A stretch of DNA of 64,000 nt from Triplophysa rosa (lineage: Eukaryota > Chordata > Actinopteri > Cypriniformes > Nemacheilidae): positions 1-64,000 of the forward strand of contig NW_026634427.1 in NCBI RefSeq assembly GCF_024868665.1, in the 5' to 3' direction. The notes beneath the pieces are model-generated. The model was not told the DNA's origin and made no database searches. It saw nothing but the letters and a program-made list of their open reading frames with translations. The stretch's first letter is position 1. The number at the start of each line of letters is the position of its first letter. A program made the translations under genes and the position numbers. Positions 10,391 to 21,001 of this stretch are shown one piece after another.

Positions 10391-11536
10391 TCACTCCCTT
10401 TCAATCAGTCCAGAAACAGTGGTGGCTACACCTTCTTCTGCTTCTGGTTTGTTGCGGTACTGAGGGACCCAAATAGGTGTGGTGGTGTAACTTAAGCTAA
10501 CAGGTTTGATGTTACAAAACCCTACATCTGTTGGTCCTTGAGACCATAGATTATCTGGCAATGTGTCAATCATTTTTTCTGCTCCGTCAGCGTCTGTCTG
10601 CTCCCTACCATGGCTTCTAGAGATCTGTTTATGTGTCAACACCCCTGTGTCTTCTGTTTGGTCTTGCACCCAATATGCTTTTTGTGTCTCTGAATACAGG
10701 ATACCCCAAGTGTTCTGTGGGTTCCAATCATTAGGCTGCCAACAGCTCTTAGTCATGTTGCCTAGCTCCCTAGCTTCATGTTTCGGATGTAATGCTACAG
10801 AGACGTGTGGTGCAGCTGTATCAGACATTTCATACCATTTCATCTGCTCTTCTGTCAGTAAAATTGGTGCCACTACTCCCTCTTTTCCTATCATGAGACC
10901 AGATCCCCTTATCACCCATTTGCTGTCTTCTATTTCCTGAAATAGATCTTGGTATTGTGTGGTGTCATCCCTGTCATAAAACAATGTGCAATGTAAGGGG
11001 TCTATTGGTGGCAGAAAAATGTCTATGTTTGTTATCCATTGGCGATGTTCATTATACCTAGATACAATACTATTAGTGGCTACACTGGAATCTAGCTCAA
11101 CCCAATATATATCAGCATCTTCTAACTCACCACACGATGTTAACATCCACTGACTGTCTGTGGTGTGACCTGAAAGAGAACAATTTGTTTCTGAACCATC
11201 TGGAAATTTCACTATCACTCCCTCGGGTGAACATAAAATGCTGGCTCCTAATTTGATTAATAGATCTCTGCCTAAAAGGGGGATGGGAGCATTACAAGAG
11301 TACAGGAATGAGTGTGTCAATATTTGTTTGTCAATTTTTACTTTCAGCAATTTTGTCATAGGCCATTTTTCTACCTCACCAGAGAACCCTATTACTCCTA
11401 CTGTGCGATTTGTCAGATCGCTATTGTCAATCGTGCCCTTTGTTACAGTAGAGTATGTGGCCCCGGTATCCACCAGAGCTTTTAGTGGTTGATTGTTTAC
11501 CACTATTTCCATGAGAGGTTCAGCCATTCCTCTCAT
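10391..11536 (-). CDS. ERV protease plus segment with two H-x-T/S motifs, RT entry
   Basis: An open frame of 381 codons from ATG 11536. Residues 1-100 are a retroviral aspartic protease: ALVDTGATYS with catalytic Asp23 and PLLGRDLL at 86-93. The last 30 residues (VPQYRNKPEAEEG) match the entry to RT. Between them, residues about 125-290 are extra. They contain LHCTLFYD (His182, Thr184) and PHVSVALHP (His244, Ser246), a paired H-x-T/S pattern like the catalytic motifs of 2H phosphoesterases, but spaced only 62 residues apart where about 80 is usual. The protease call is secure. The 2H-like reading is an inference from two short motifs. Confidence 0.8.
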   Translation of the reverse strand: MRGMAEPLMEIVVNNQPLKALVDTGATYSTVTKGTIDNSDLTNRTVGVIGFSGEVEKWPMTKLLKVKIDKQILTHSFLYSCNAPIPLLGRDLLIKLGASILCSPEGVIVKFPDGSETNCSLSGHTTDSQWMLTSCGELEDADIYWVELDSSVATNSIVSRYNEHRQWITNIDIFLPPIDPLHCTLFYDRDDTTQYQDLFQEIEDSKWVIRGSGLMIGKEGVVAPILLTEEQMKWYEMSDTAAPHVSVALHPKHEARELGNMTKSCWQPNDWNPQNTWGILYSETQKAYWVQDQTEDTGVLTHKQISRSHGREQTDADGAEKMIDTLPDNLWSQGPTDVGFCNIKPVSLSYTTTPIWVPQYRNKPEAEEGVATTVSGLIERE

Positions 11537-12234
11537 GGTGGTTCTCTGTGGGCCCCTTCAACATTCCTCCGCCCCACCCTCCGGGCCCCATGTTGGGTGC
11601 ACAGGCACCTGTAGGTTGGAGGGTGACGGAGGGTTGCCCCGGGTTGTTTGGGGTTTGTGGTCCCCTGCCACGACCACCGGTGCCACCTCTTCGGGGACCC
11701 CATCCCCCCGCAGGTGGACCGTTATTTTGGCCCTGACTCTGTGTCCTTTCGTGGGCAATCTCACCCAGTGCCATATCACCACACTCAAAACACTGCTCCC
11801 TTCAAACCCTCCCCTCCCTCTTTCAGGTCGGCCCCTGCCATTTCCTCTGCTCATGGGCCTCTGCCTAGGTATTGGCCTTGGGCTATGCCTGGGTTCTTAT
11901 GGTTGTTGATATGGTGGCCCTCCAAAAGGAGAACCACTGTAAGGGGGTCCTTGATATGGTCTATGGTTGGGGTGCATTCGGGGTTGTGTGTGGCATTTGT
12001 TGGCCTTTTTGGTTGTCCCTTCACTTTTGGCTTTTTCTAATTGTAACTTAAAACTGGTTTTAACTTTTTCTAGTTCCTCTTCTTCTTTATTGGTCTTCTC
12101 AACTGCCTGTCTGTGTGTGCACTAAATGTCTTTCCCAACCTCTTATTGCCACGGGAATATCTGGGTTTTTTCCATTGCCTGTCTTACTCCATTTGGAGCT
12201 CCTGTCATTACTGCTGCTCTAAATATGTCTCGTG
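11537..12234 (-). pseudogene. ERV capsid end, nucleocapsid and gag-pro linker (broken)
   Basis: Between the stop of the main gag frame (12235) and the protease, short frames encode a Gly/Pro/Arg-rich stretch (about 11520-11774), preceded by CFECGD, which looks like the first half of a zinc knuckle whose later His/Cys spacing is disturbed. No continuous frame spans the region. Confidence 0.6.
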
Positions 12235-13669
12235 TCACAGGTTGTTTAAACTGTTTTCCTCCACCATTTGTTCCCACTCAGCAGCACAACGGAAATAATA
12301 TGCCGCTCCAGTCTCACCTGGCTTAATGCGGAATTTTATATTCTGGTACACCGTTGGTGGCACAGGATATAGTCGACGAAGAGTTTGGCTTACAACAGTA
12401 CTTACTCTAGTAAATGGTATCTCATTTGAAACATACATAGTATTTGCATCGAGCTCTAAATTTTGCATTTGTGAGGCTGTCAGTATCTGACCCAACAGGC
12501 ATCTCAAATCACCCAAAGCCAAATCAGTGCCATGGCTGAGTGCTGTCAGCTTACTCAACCATCTGCTGCCTCCTGAGGTAATGGGTGGCAATTTACTCGC
12601 TATTGCTGTCATGTCACTGTGTGACCAAGGTTGGTACTGTGAATTCCCTCCTGGTCTGTGTATTAATGGTGCTTGCATTTGATGTACCTGTAGTTGACGA
12701 CTTGGGTCATAGTTCAGGTAATGTTCCCTTTCCCATGGACCCGATTTGCTTCTCAATCTGTTTGCTATTGGCCCATCGACAATCATGTCCCCTGTAATCT
12801 GAACTTTTATTGGGTCTGATGGTGTTTGGGTCCCTGACTGTGTTTTAGGAGTTGATGTTTTCTTTGGTTTTTTCAGTATAATGTTATCCTCACTACCCTC
12901 ATCATCACCTTCATTGTCACTTTCATTGTCATCTTTCTCAGACCTTTCCTGTTCATGTCTTGTTCTCTCTACTTCTTCCATAACTCGTCGTGCTTTTACT
13001 AATGTGTCTTCCACACCCTTGTTCACTGCAGTTTTTAATTCATCAAATTCCTTGCGTATCCTGTCTATTTCACCAGTCATTTCTCCTACTGCAACATCCA
13101 TTTTTCCCCCATTTATTGTCATCAATACCTGCTGTTTGTGCTGTTCGTATGAAGGGGGGTTGCTTAGGGTTGGGTATAATGAAGTGGGTTGGTCTTTTCT
13201 GGGGGCGGAGCAGAGGATAGTCTTGGTGCTTCCTGTATTCTCTCCATTTCTCATTCTGGCTGCTGAGTTGTTCACTTCCTGTGTTCTCTCTCTACTCTGT
13301 GGTTTCTGTGAGCTGAGTGCTGTGGTTGTTAACGCCACCCTTGTCCACATTCTTAACTTCTTTTTAAGATTTTCTTCCTCACTACCATGTTTTCCTGTGT
13401 TATACCATTTCACTTTATCTTTCTCTTCAATATGTCTCCGTAACTTACTATGTGCTTTCTTTTCCATTTCTCTAACTTTCGGTGCTAGAGGCATCTCTCA
13501 CTTCTTCTGCATTTCCCACCATGTAATGAGAGTCCACATCTCTGTCAATTTCTCGATGTAAAGTTTGCCCTTGTTTTGCTAATACCACCTTAATCCAATT
13601 CCCAGCCGCTTTGTGCATGTCAGGGGAGAGTGACATTAGCCTCTCAAGGTCTGATGTGGCCCAGAACAC
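12235..13669 (-). pseudogene. ERV gag (matrix and capsid)
   Basis: A 13472-13669 frame encodes a matrix-like helical stretch (LERLMSLSPDMHKAAGNW) whose start codon is not visible. After a frameshift it continues in a 419-codon frame (13494-12235) with a coiled, Glu-rich middle, an acidic DNESDNEGDDEGSED tract, and a capsid N-terminus containing PWSHSDMTAIASKLPP, the position where gamma-type capsids carry a W-S-x-x-D motif. It stops inside capsid. The product would form virus-like particles if intact; here the frame is broken at both ends. Confidence 0.75.
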
Positions 13670-14435
13670 ATAGGGTCTCTTGGAACTGTATCTTTATTTC
13701 AAAATAAAGGTTTCTCAGTCCGTGGTTTAAAATGATCTATTTCCTGTGACACCTTCCTTCCTTCATCAAATGATGGCTCTTTTTCCCTTCCTCCCTCTGT
13801 CTCTCTGCCTGCTAGTGGTCTGCTTTTTCTTAATTATTATGTCTTATCCACAAACTTTTCTATCTCCTTAATTTTCCTATTTAACTCTGCCCTTAATAAC
13901 GTTTGCTTTTACTTTTATTTCCTATGCTATCCTTACTGTCTGCTCTTTGGTCGTACATGGCCCCATCTGTCTTTCATCTCTTAACTCCAGAAACTTTTAC
14001 AACTCCTGTGAGTTAGGGAAATTTGACCTTAGAGGTCACATAAGGAGGGGGTTCTGCACACACACCCTCCATTTGTCTCTCTCTCTGCCTTTTGGAGCAT
14101 TTATGGCTGCCATTACTTTTTATTACAACAAACCTTAGCTTTTTAAATAGTTATTGCTTTTATTATTATTTTCTCTATCTCCTTTTATCACAATCACTTT
14201 TAGTTTATTTCTCTTATTTTCCCAGCTCTACAATCATCACTAATGCACTGCAACCTAACACACAATTCTCTTTCTGAAATCGGCCATTTTACGCACAAAT
14301 TCTATTCACAGTTTGCAAAAATTATACAGTATCTATTTTTCACACAGTTAAGTCACTTTTCACATTAATTTTCACATCAGCAATTGCATTCCTTTTAAAA
14401 ACATTCAAACATATAACAGACAATTTTGGAATATT
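13670..14435 (-). other. ERV leader, pyrimidine-rich on the plus strand
   Basis: About 770 bases with no supported gene. On the minus strand it is purine-rich. It lies between the tandem repeats and the first recognisable gag codons, so it is probably the untranslated leader plus a lost gag start. Confidence 0.5.
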
Positions 14436-14668
14436 CCTTTATGAGTTCGCCGACTCAAAGGATTTATTTCACCCTGGCCTTTTTCGTCCCAGACGCGATT
14501 ACCACAACGCAATTTATGAGTTCCAAACTCAAAGGTTTTTATTACCCTGGCCTTTTTCGTCCCAGACGCGATTACCACAACGCAATTTATGAGTTCCAAA
14601 CTCAATATTTTATTACCCTGGCCTTTTTCGTCCCAGACGCGATTACCACAACGCATATATGAGTCCAG
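14436..14668 (-). repeat. Three tandem repeats of about 67 bp in the ERV leader
   Basis: Three copies, each with CCCTGGCCTTTTTCGTCC, CAGACGCGATTACCACAACG and a TATGAGTTC...ACTCA segment. The second duplication unit has the same array at about 25970-26190 with small differences. Confidence 0.85.
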
Positions 14669-14925
14669 ACTCATGAGGGATCTTAAATACCTACTGGCTT
14701 TTTAAATCTGATTTCTCAAAACTTCTTTTTTATAATTTACTTGTACTTACTCGGAATGTTCATCAAATTCAACACAGCAATTTAGGTATATTCAATAGCA
14801 GAATTTTGAATAAACAGGCTTCTGCTTACCTTTTATTTTTAGGTCGACCTGTGTGTTGAATCTGAATCCGTTCCGAACGAAATTGGCAGAAAATGCCTTC
14901 GTCTCTCATCAAATCACGTCTCGTC

Positions 14926-14947
14926 AAATCACGTCTCGGGGTCACCA
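14926..14947 (-). promoter_or_regulatory. ERV primer-binding site, tRNA-Trp type
   Basis: On the minus strand it begins TGGTGACCCCGAGACG two bases after the LTR end. The tRNA-Trp primer site is TGGTGACCCCGACGTGATTT, so the match holds apart from two extra bases. The segment AAATCACGTCTCG occurs twice in a row on the plus strand (14911-14923 and 14926-14938). Confidence 0.75.
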
Positions 14948-14949
14948 TT

Positions 14950-15348
14950 TGTTGGACTTTAAAGGCAGTCCTGCATGTTCAAAAATTTGCACAGAGACGT
15001 TCTCCAAAATTAAACAGAAGTTTTATTATCAGATGTAAAAAGGTAACAAAGCTTTGGGTTGTCAGACGATCTCCTCACTCCACCACAAGCCAACAACCCA
15101 AAATATTCAAAAACACCCATATTTATTAAGTATGTGACGTCGCTCGTATCTTCTGACTCCTCCTCTGCCTTTTAAGGAGTGCTGCTCCGTTTCCACCAAT
15201 CACCGTGAAGTCCTTTTTCTTAGTTCCTGTAAAATAACATTTCAAAACGTATATCCTGTGGTCAATCGCCAGTCCTGAGGAATGTTCTCCAGGACAGTTT
15301 CTTTTGGGGAGTGGTCTCCTAGAAACAGTTTATTGTGGCCGGACAACA
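14950..15348 (-). repeat. ERV 5' LTR
   Basis: About 399 bp, plus strand TGTTGGAC to GGACAACA, so the ends are TGTTG/CAACA. On the minus strand there is a TTAAAAGG TATA-like box near 15170 and AATAAA signals near 15122 and 15022. The outer limit could instead be the CAACA at 15352-15356. Confidence 0.75.
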
Positions 15349-15485
15349 TACCAACATTCTTAACATTCTTTTAGTAAAAAGAAAACACTCAATCATCTAA
15401 TGTTTTTAATTATATAGCGTTGTTTCTTAATCCTATGATTCATTAAAACACATCACAACTCATGATTATACTTAAAACATATGCA

Positions 15486-15522
15486 GTGGATTGATTCATA
15501 ACATTTCTTTTCTTTATGACTC

Positions 15523-15554
<32 letters not shown>

Positions 15555-15720
15555 GATCTAGATAATTTATGGCTCCAACCCCCATTTGCCACAGTAACTA
15601 TTTTACTGAGTAAGATAGCAAGCACATGACAAAAGCACATAGCTTAATGATTTAATGAAAGAAAACACTTATTGATTATATTGATATTTAAATCATACTT
15701 TTATCTGAAAAATATTCCCA
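15486..15720 (+). repeat. Dispersed repeat with central GT run
   Basis: From TGGATTGATTCATAAC to AATATTCCCA, including a (GT)n tract at about 15523-15553. An inverted, more diverged copy is at 59152-59396. No coding capacity or clear terminal repeats seen, so it is unclassified. Confidence 0.75.
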
Positions 15721-17611
15721 AGCAGCACGATGCGACGTGACATAGGACTATAGAACTCATTATAAACAGAAATGCTGTCCTCACGACAAACACCTTGTTC
15801 TTGATATTTTTTATTGTTGCATCACATTGCGCCGAACACGTGTTGTAGACAAGGTGTAAGTTACTTCACTGAATATTTTCTGAATACTAGATGTTGCACA
15901 CTGTATATACATTTGTTTGGGAGAAATGTATTCAGTTTAGACGTTGGGAGCATATGTTTAGTAGATATATCATTTTTAACATCTATCAAAGTGCAGCAAA
16001 ATATTATGGTGTCAGTTTAATAAAAAAAATAAGTTTCAAAGACTGTAGTGGTTTCTACAATCAGGATGTTTTGTAGCAGAGATCCATATTTACACACCTA
16101 ATCAATTACTTGATTTGTAGCAAACACTTGCTTATAAATTCTGCAATGTCTTTCTCTCCGTAGGACCTTTTTGGTGCTGTTTAATGAGAACACTGCAAAA
16201 CATGGTAAGTAATTTATTTTTTCAAAATATTCATTCTATAATTGTTAGTAGATAATATGTGACCATGTCTGTGAAATCTAGGCTGAAGTCTAATGATCTA
16301 ATTGTGAGATTAGGAGCATGAAAATTTGCTTTCAGTTATTAATTTCACCATGATTTCAATTGTTCACATGTTGTTACTATTAAAGATATTAAGGTTAAAT
16401 ATAAAACAGTAACTTACTAAATAAAAAATGACTTTAGCTTGGTTTTCACAGGCAGGGTCACAGAAATGACTATCATGAACTGAACATGAACATTTATACC
16501 ATACATGTAATCCACAGCCTCAACAAACAGTCCGGAGTACATTCTAGGCAGTCTGGAGGGCTAGCTTCCTGTTGTGACATACCTGCAGGAGCAGATCTGG
16601 TCTGTATATATTTATATATATATATACACATATACTGTAATAAAAATTAATGGTTTCTTGTCCTTTTCTATCACTTTTTAAAATCAAATCTCTGTTACAG
16701 TATATCCAGATTTTTTAAATAAGAAAAGTAACCACATTTGCTTTATCACAGACTGCAAACATTCACCTAATGAGTATCCAGAACCATTTTCCTGTAAGAA
16801 AGTACTTTAAGACCTTATCAAGAATTACCTTGTTAGTTAAATAGCAGCATATTCTTTTTGATTTATTTTTGTAGAAAAAAATTAAGTATTTGTAGTTGTG
16901 ATGGCAAAAGGCAATATTTTTTTTATACACTACTTTTAGGATAACAAGACTGATGTGAGGTGACGTTAAGAAGCTTGTGGGTGGCGGTGTTCGCTATATT
17001 CTGAAGGAGTGAGAACTTCATGAACCACCTGCTGACATTGGCATTGCGATTGAGGGATTAAGTTTTAAACCGTTTGACTTCAGTAACATCAGTTTGTGCC
17101 CTGATTCTGCGTATGATGTACATTATCAACCTGGCTTATCTGAAACTCCTTCAAATCACTTGTGAGGTGTTCCTGAAAGTACCCGTTTATCTGCAAAATC
17201 CATGAGACATTCATTCAAACACACACTAGACATACATACATTTCATCATCGTCAATAAGTTCAGTGTAGTCTATTGAAAAGACTTCTGATGTTTCAGTTG
17301 TTGTTTTTTGTTTGCAAGCCGGTCCAGATGTAGGTTTGTGTGTGTATGTCTAGTATGAATGTGTAATTTTATGTCTAGCTTTATTGTTTGAAAATTTGCA
17401 AAGTAGTGGATTAAAGAAAATACTGACATTGTATTGAATTAATGTTAATACATATTTCTAAAGCTATTTGATTCTTGTGATAACATTAACCAGCACTTAA
17501 AGGAAAATAAATGACTCAAAAAATAAAAAATGTACTTTAAGCAATATTGGATTTGGAATTATAAGGTTTTTACTTGCAGGTAATGAAAACAATGATTTGG
17601 GGAAAGCAATA
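15721..17611. other. Unassigned DNA with an exon-like stretch
   Basis: AT-rich sequence with no transposon hallmark that I recognise and a short TA repeat near 16610. At about 16944-17280 (plus), after TTTTAG, a frame of some 110 codons reads coding-like (KKLVGGGVRYILKE, then IAIEGLSFKPFDFSN) but holds two TGA stops. I do not recognise the family. It may be a decayed exon. Confidence 0.4.
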
Positions 17612-17980
17612 TGTAACGGCCAGCTCGTTTGTTAAACCGAAACACAAAGATGGGGTCACACACATGGTTTTAATTTTTTACACAATTATTACATATATAA
17701 AACAAAGTCTAGGGGTAACCCAAAACAACAAAGGAAACAAACAAAAGAGAAAATATATATTAGGTGAATATCAAGCCAAACAGTAAAGAAACATTATCTT
17801 TTCTACGGGAGCAACTCCTGCCATCTATAAAACACAATGTTGCTCCCGAGAGAGAGAAGGAAGCTCGTGAGCGAGCCAGCTAGCCAGAAAGAGAGACCAA
17901 GAGGAACACTCCCAGTCCTTATATATTCTCCTCCCACAGTCTGCCCCCATCAGGCAAGGAGGACACTCAAGGTTGTAACA
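17612..17980 (-). repeat. Gmr1 copy 2 3' LTR
   Basis: 369 bp, plus strand TGTAACGG to TTGTAACA. It differs from its 5' partner by a missing block of about 20 bp (GGTTGTTCAAACTTAACAT region) and a short extra ATAAAACACAATG-like stretch. A purine tract (GGATTGGGAGG on the minus strand) lies just inside it. Confidence 0.9.
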
Positions 17981-18183
17981 CCTCCCAATCCAAATAGAGG
18001 TTCCCTAAAGAACCGAAAAAAACAACAACAACAAACACAACAAAACAATCATTAAAACTGTGAATACTCATCTCTTCAATCCCACTCCATTTCAACCCCA
18101 GATCTCCTGGGCCCTAGGACATCGGAGAGACAGGAAGAGGGAAAGAAAGAAAATAAAACAATCTTCACAGCCCATACGTGCAT

Positions 18184-20338
18184 CTACCAGACACGTGAAA
18201 GAGCATCGGCAATTAGATTATCTTGGCCACGTATGTGTTTAATCTGTAGATGGAAAGGTTGCAAAGTGAGACTCCATCTCATAATACGTTGATTTTTACC
18301 AGGCATTCGGTCCAAAAATATCAAAGGGTTGTGATCGGTATACACAATAATGGGTCCACAAGGTGAGCTCAAGTAAATCTCAAAATGTTGAACAGCCAAC
18401 ACAAGGGCTAAAGCCTCCTTCTTCTCAATGGTAGAGTAAACCTGTTGATGTCGATTGAACTTTTTTGAGAAGTAGCAAACTGGATGTTCAATTCCCTCGG
18501 TATCTTTTTGCAACAAGACAGCACCACAAGCACTGGCATCCACCGCTAGAAGAAAAGGCTTCTGGAAATTTGGAGCAACCAGTACAGGAGAATTAGCCAA
18601 GAGAGCTTTAGCATTATCAAATGCAGACTGACATTGTTTTGACCAAACAAATAGTTTCTTTGGACTCAACAAATCAGTCAGAGGAGCAACCACACTCGCA
18701 AAATTTCAACAAAACCCTCAATAATAACCCACCATTCCCAAAAATCGACGGAGTTCACGACGGGTAGCAGGTATAAAGAATCTACTAATAGCCTCTACTT
18801 TAGCATCAATTGGCCTTACACAACCTTGACCCACTACCTTACCCAGGTAAGTTACTGTAGCTTTCCAAAAATCACATTTAGCAAGATTAATAGTTAGGTT
18901 GGCATTTGTCAGACGTATAAACAATTCTCAAATTTGGTCGAGATGTTCGGACCAAGAAGAGCTAAACAGCACGACATCATCCAAGTAAGGCTCACATCCC
19001 GACAATCCCAACAGTACTTGGTTTACCAATCGCTGAAATGTAGCAGGAGCATTGCGAACGCCAAAAGGCATGACAGTGTACTGCAGGAACGAAGGCAGAC
19101 ATTTCCTTAGCACGAGATGTCAAAGGCACTTGCCAATATCCTTTTAGAAGATCAAACTTGCTAACAAACTCTGCAGAACCAACACGGTCAACGCAATCGT
19201 CAATTCTAGGTAAGAAATAACAATCAGGTTTTGTTAGAGAATTCAGCTTTCTGTAATCTGTACAGAATCGATACGAGTTGTCAGGTTTACTCACCAGAAT
19301 ACATGGAGAACTCCAGGAACTATAACTGGGTTCCGCTAAATTATGGGCAAGTAGATAGTCCACCTCTTTCTGGAGTAATTCCCTTTTTACAGGGTTTACC
19401 CGATAGGCATGTTGTTTCACTGGTTGAGCTGTTCCCACATCAATGTCATGCTCAACAAGATGGGTTCGAGAAAGGACATCAGAAAAAAGTGAAGGAAACG
19501 AACCTACCAGTTTTACTATATCTACTTTCTCCGCCTCAGATAAATGAGATAAATGATGAGCTAAATTTGCAAAAATTTCAGAATTATTAAGTCGCCCTTC
19601 CACTACTCCTCGTGAAGGTCCGTTAATTTCTTCCATACCCACTGGAGCCAAATTCTCCACCAGTTCTCCCGAAACTCCTAAAGAGCCCTGAACAACAAAT
19701 GAGGTGGTCGATATAACATCAACAAACAAAGAGGTTACAGGAGTCAAATAGAGTTTTAATAAATTAATATGACAAACCTGTAATTTCTTACGGCGATCAG
19801 GTGTATTTAACATATAGTTGTTCTTGGGGAGACATTTCGCAACCGTATAGGGCCCCGTAAATCTAGCCTGGAATGGACTAGTCAAAACGGGTAACATAGC
19901 CAACACTTTATCGCCTACCTGAAATTCTCTGAACTTAACCTTATGGTCGAACAATTTCCGCATCTTCTCTTGAGACTTTCCTAATTTTCGTTGAGCAATA
20001 GCTCTAGCTTCATAGAGTCGATAGCGAAAACTATTCACATAATCCAAAACATTAGTTGGTGGTTCAGAGATGTCCCATGTGTCTGACAAAGTAGCTATAG
20101 GGCCCCTGACAGTGTGTCCAAATACCAATTCATTAGGACTAAACCCAAGGCTCTCTTGTACGACTTCACGAATAGCTAATAACATCCAAGGAAGTCCTTC
20201 TTCCCAGTCAGAATCAAGCTCGACACAATAGGATCTCAGAAGTGACTTCAAGGTTTGGTGGAACCTTTCCAGCACCCCCTGGTTCTGTGGATGATAAGCA
20301 CTTGAAATGTTACGAGTTATTTTGAGTTGTTGCATCAC
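18184..20338 (-). pseudogene. Gmr1 copy 2 pol: integrase end, RT, RNase H
   Basis: Same domain order as copy 1, but broken into four frames. Integrase end and RT start are open from 20338 to about 19090; a deletion around FVTPDSF then shifts the frame. The YLDD box is present at about 18960-18990. Stops follow near 18925 and 18717. RNase H is open from 18693 to 18184. Some stops correspond to G-to-A differences from copy 3. Confidence 0.9.
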
Positions 20339-20350
20339 TTTTGAGAAACA

Positions 20351-21001
20351 TCAAGACATGAAATTCGAACCTCGATCCGATTGAATATTCTTCGGAATTC
20401 CAAATATAGACATAAAATTTGTCAAAGCTTTTAAAGTTGACTTTGCAGTGATTGACCTTAAAGGATAAGCTGCAGGATAGCGGGTAGACTGACACATTAT
20501 TGTCAATAGATAAGCATGTCCCACCTTAGATCGTGGTAATGGGCCAACACAGTCAACAATTAAATACTCAAAAGGAGTTGTAACCGCAGCTATAGACTGT
20601 AAAGGAGTCAATGGAATTTTTTTATTCGGCTTTCCCGTCATTTGAGTACATTTTGATGGTTTCCTACAAAGCAGTCCATCTCTAAGAAAATAGAGAGGAA
20701 ATGAATAATTTTCTCTTCTCTCCTCATCTACCCGGGAAAACAAACCTTGTAAAGTGTCATCTGACTGTTGTTCCTTGATAAGGTCATCTCGAGTAATACT
20801 ATAAAGTGGAGACAAAGAACAAACATTATCATGACCATCACAATGAAAAGAGCTTTCTGAAATGGATCCAGATTTTTCCCCGTTTTCATCGATGACAGGC
20901 TGTAGACCCGTCTCGGAACTATCAGCCACATTTTTAATAACCTCAATATCACCTTCCGGTAGGAAGGAATTCACAAAAGAGAAAAAAGTATACCTTTTCA
21001 T
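20351..21001 (-). pseudogene. Gmr1 copy 2 linker and integrase N-terminal part
   Basis: An acidic linker is followed by DDLIKEQQSDDTLQGL, typical of the segment before integrase, then LLCRKPSKCTQMTGKPN. Normally about 60 residues with the first His/His pair lie between these two parts, so the HHCC finger seems deleted. The core continues with VDCVGP and QSDRGSNF, carrying two of the three catalytic acids. Confidence 0.85.

Larger units (their letters stand above)
9377..15348 (-). mobile_element. Endogenous retrovirus (gamma/epsilon-like), 5' part
   Basis: On the minus strand: LTR (15348-14950), tRNA-Trp-like primer site, leader with tandem repeats, gag (from about 13.7 kb), a degenerate zinc knuckle, protease, an extra segment, then RT with YVDD and the beginning of RNase H, cut at the N at 9376. 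The retroviral rather than gypsy character comes from the YVDD box and the gag style. Integrase, any env and the 3' LTR are absent. Several frameshifts make it defective. Confidence 0.85.

Noticed and set aside
12881..13561. Plus-strand open frame with hydrophobic, Ser-rich product
   Set aside because: It is antisense to the ERV gag frame and its composition mirrors the charged gag coding. No family resemblance.
15349..15356. Target duplication of the ERV
   Set aside because: The 3' LTR is missing from the window, so the two flanks cannot be compared.
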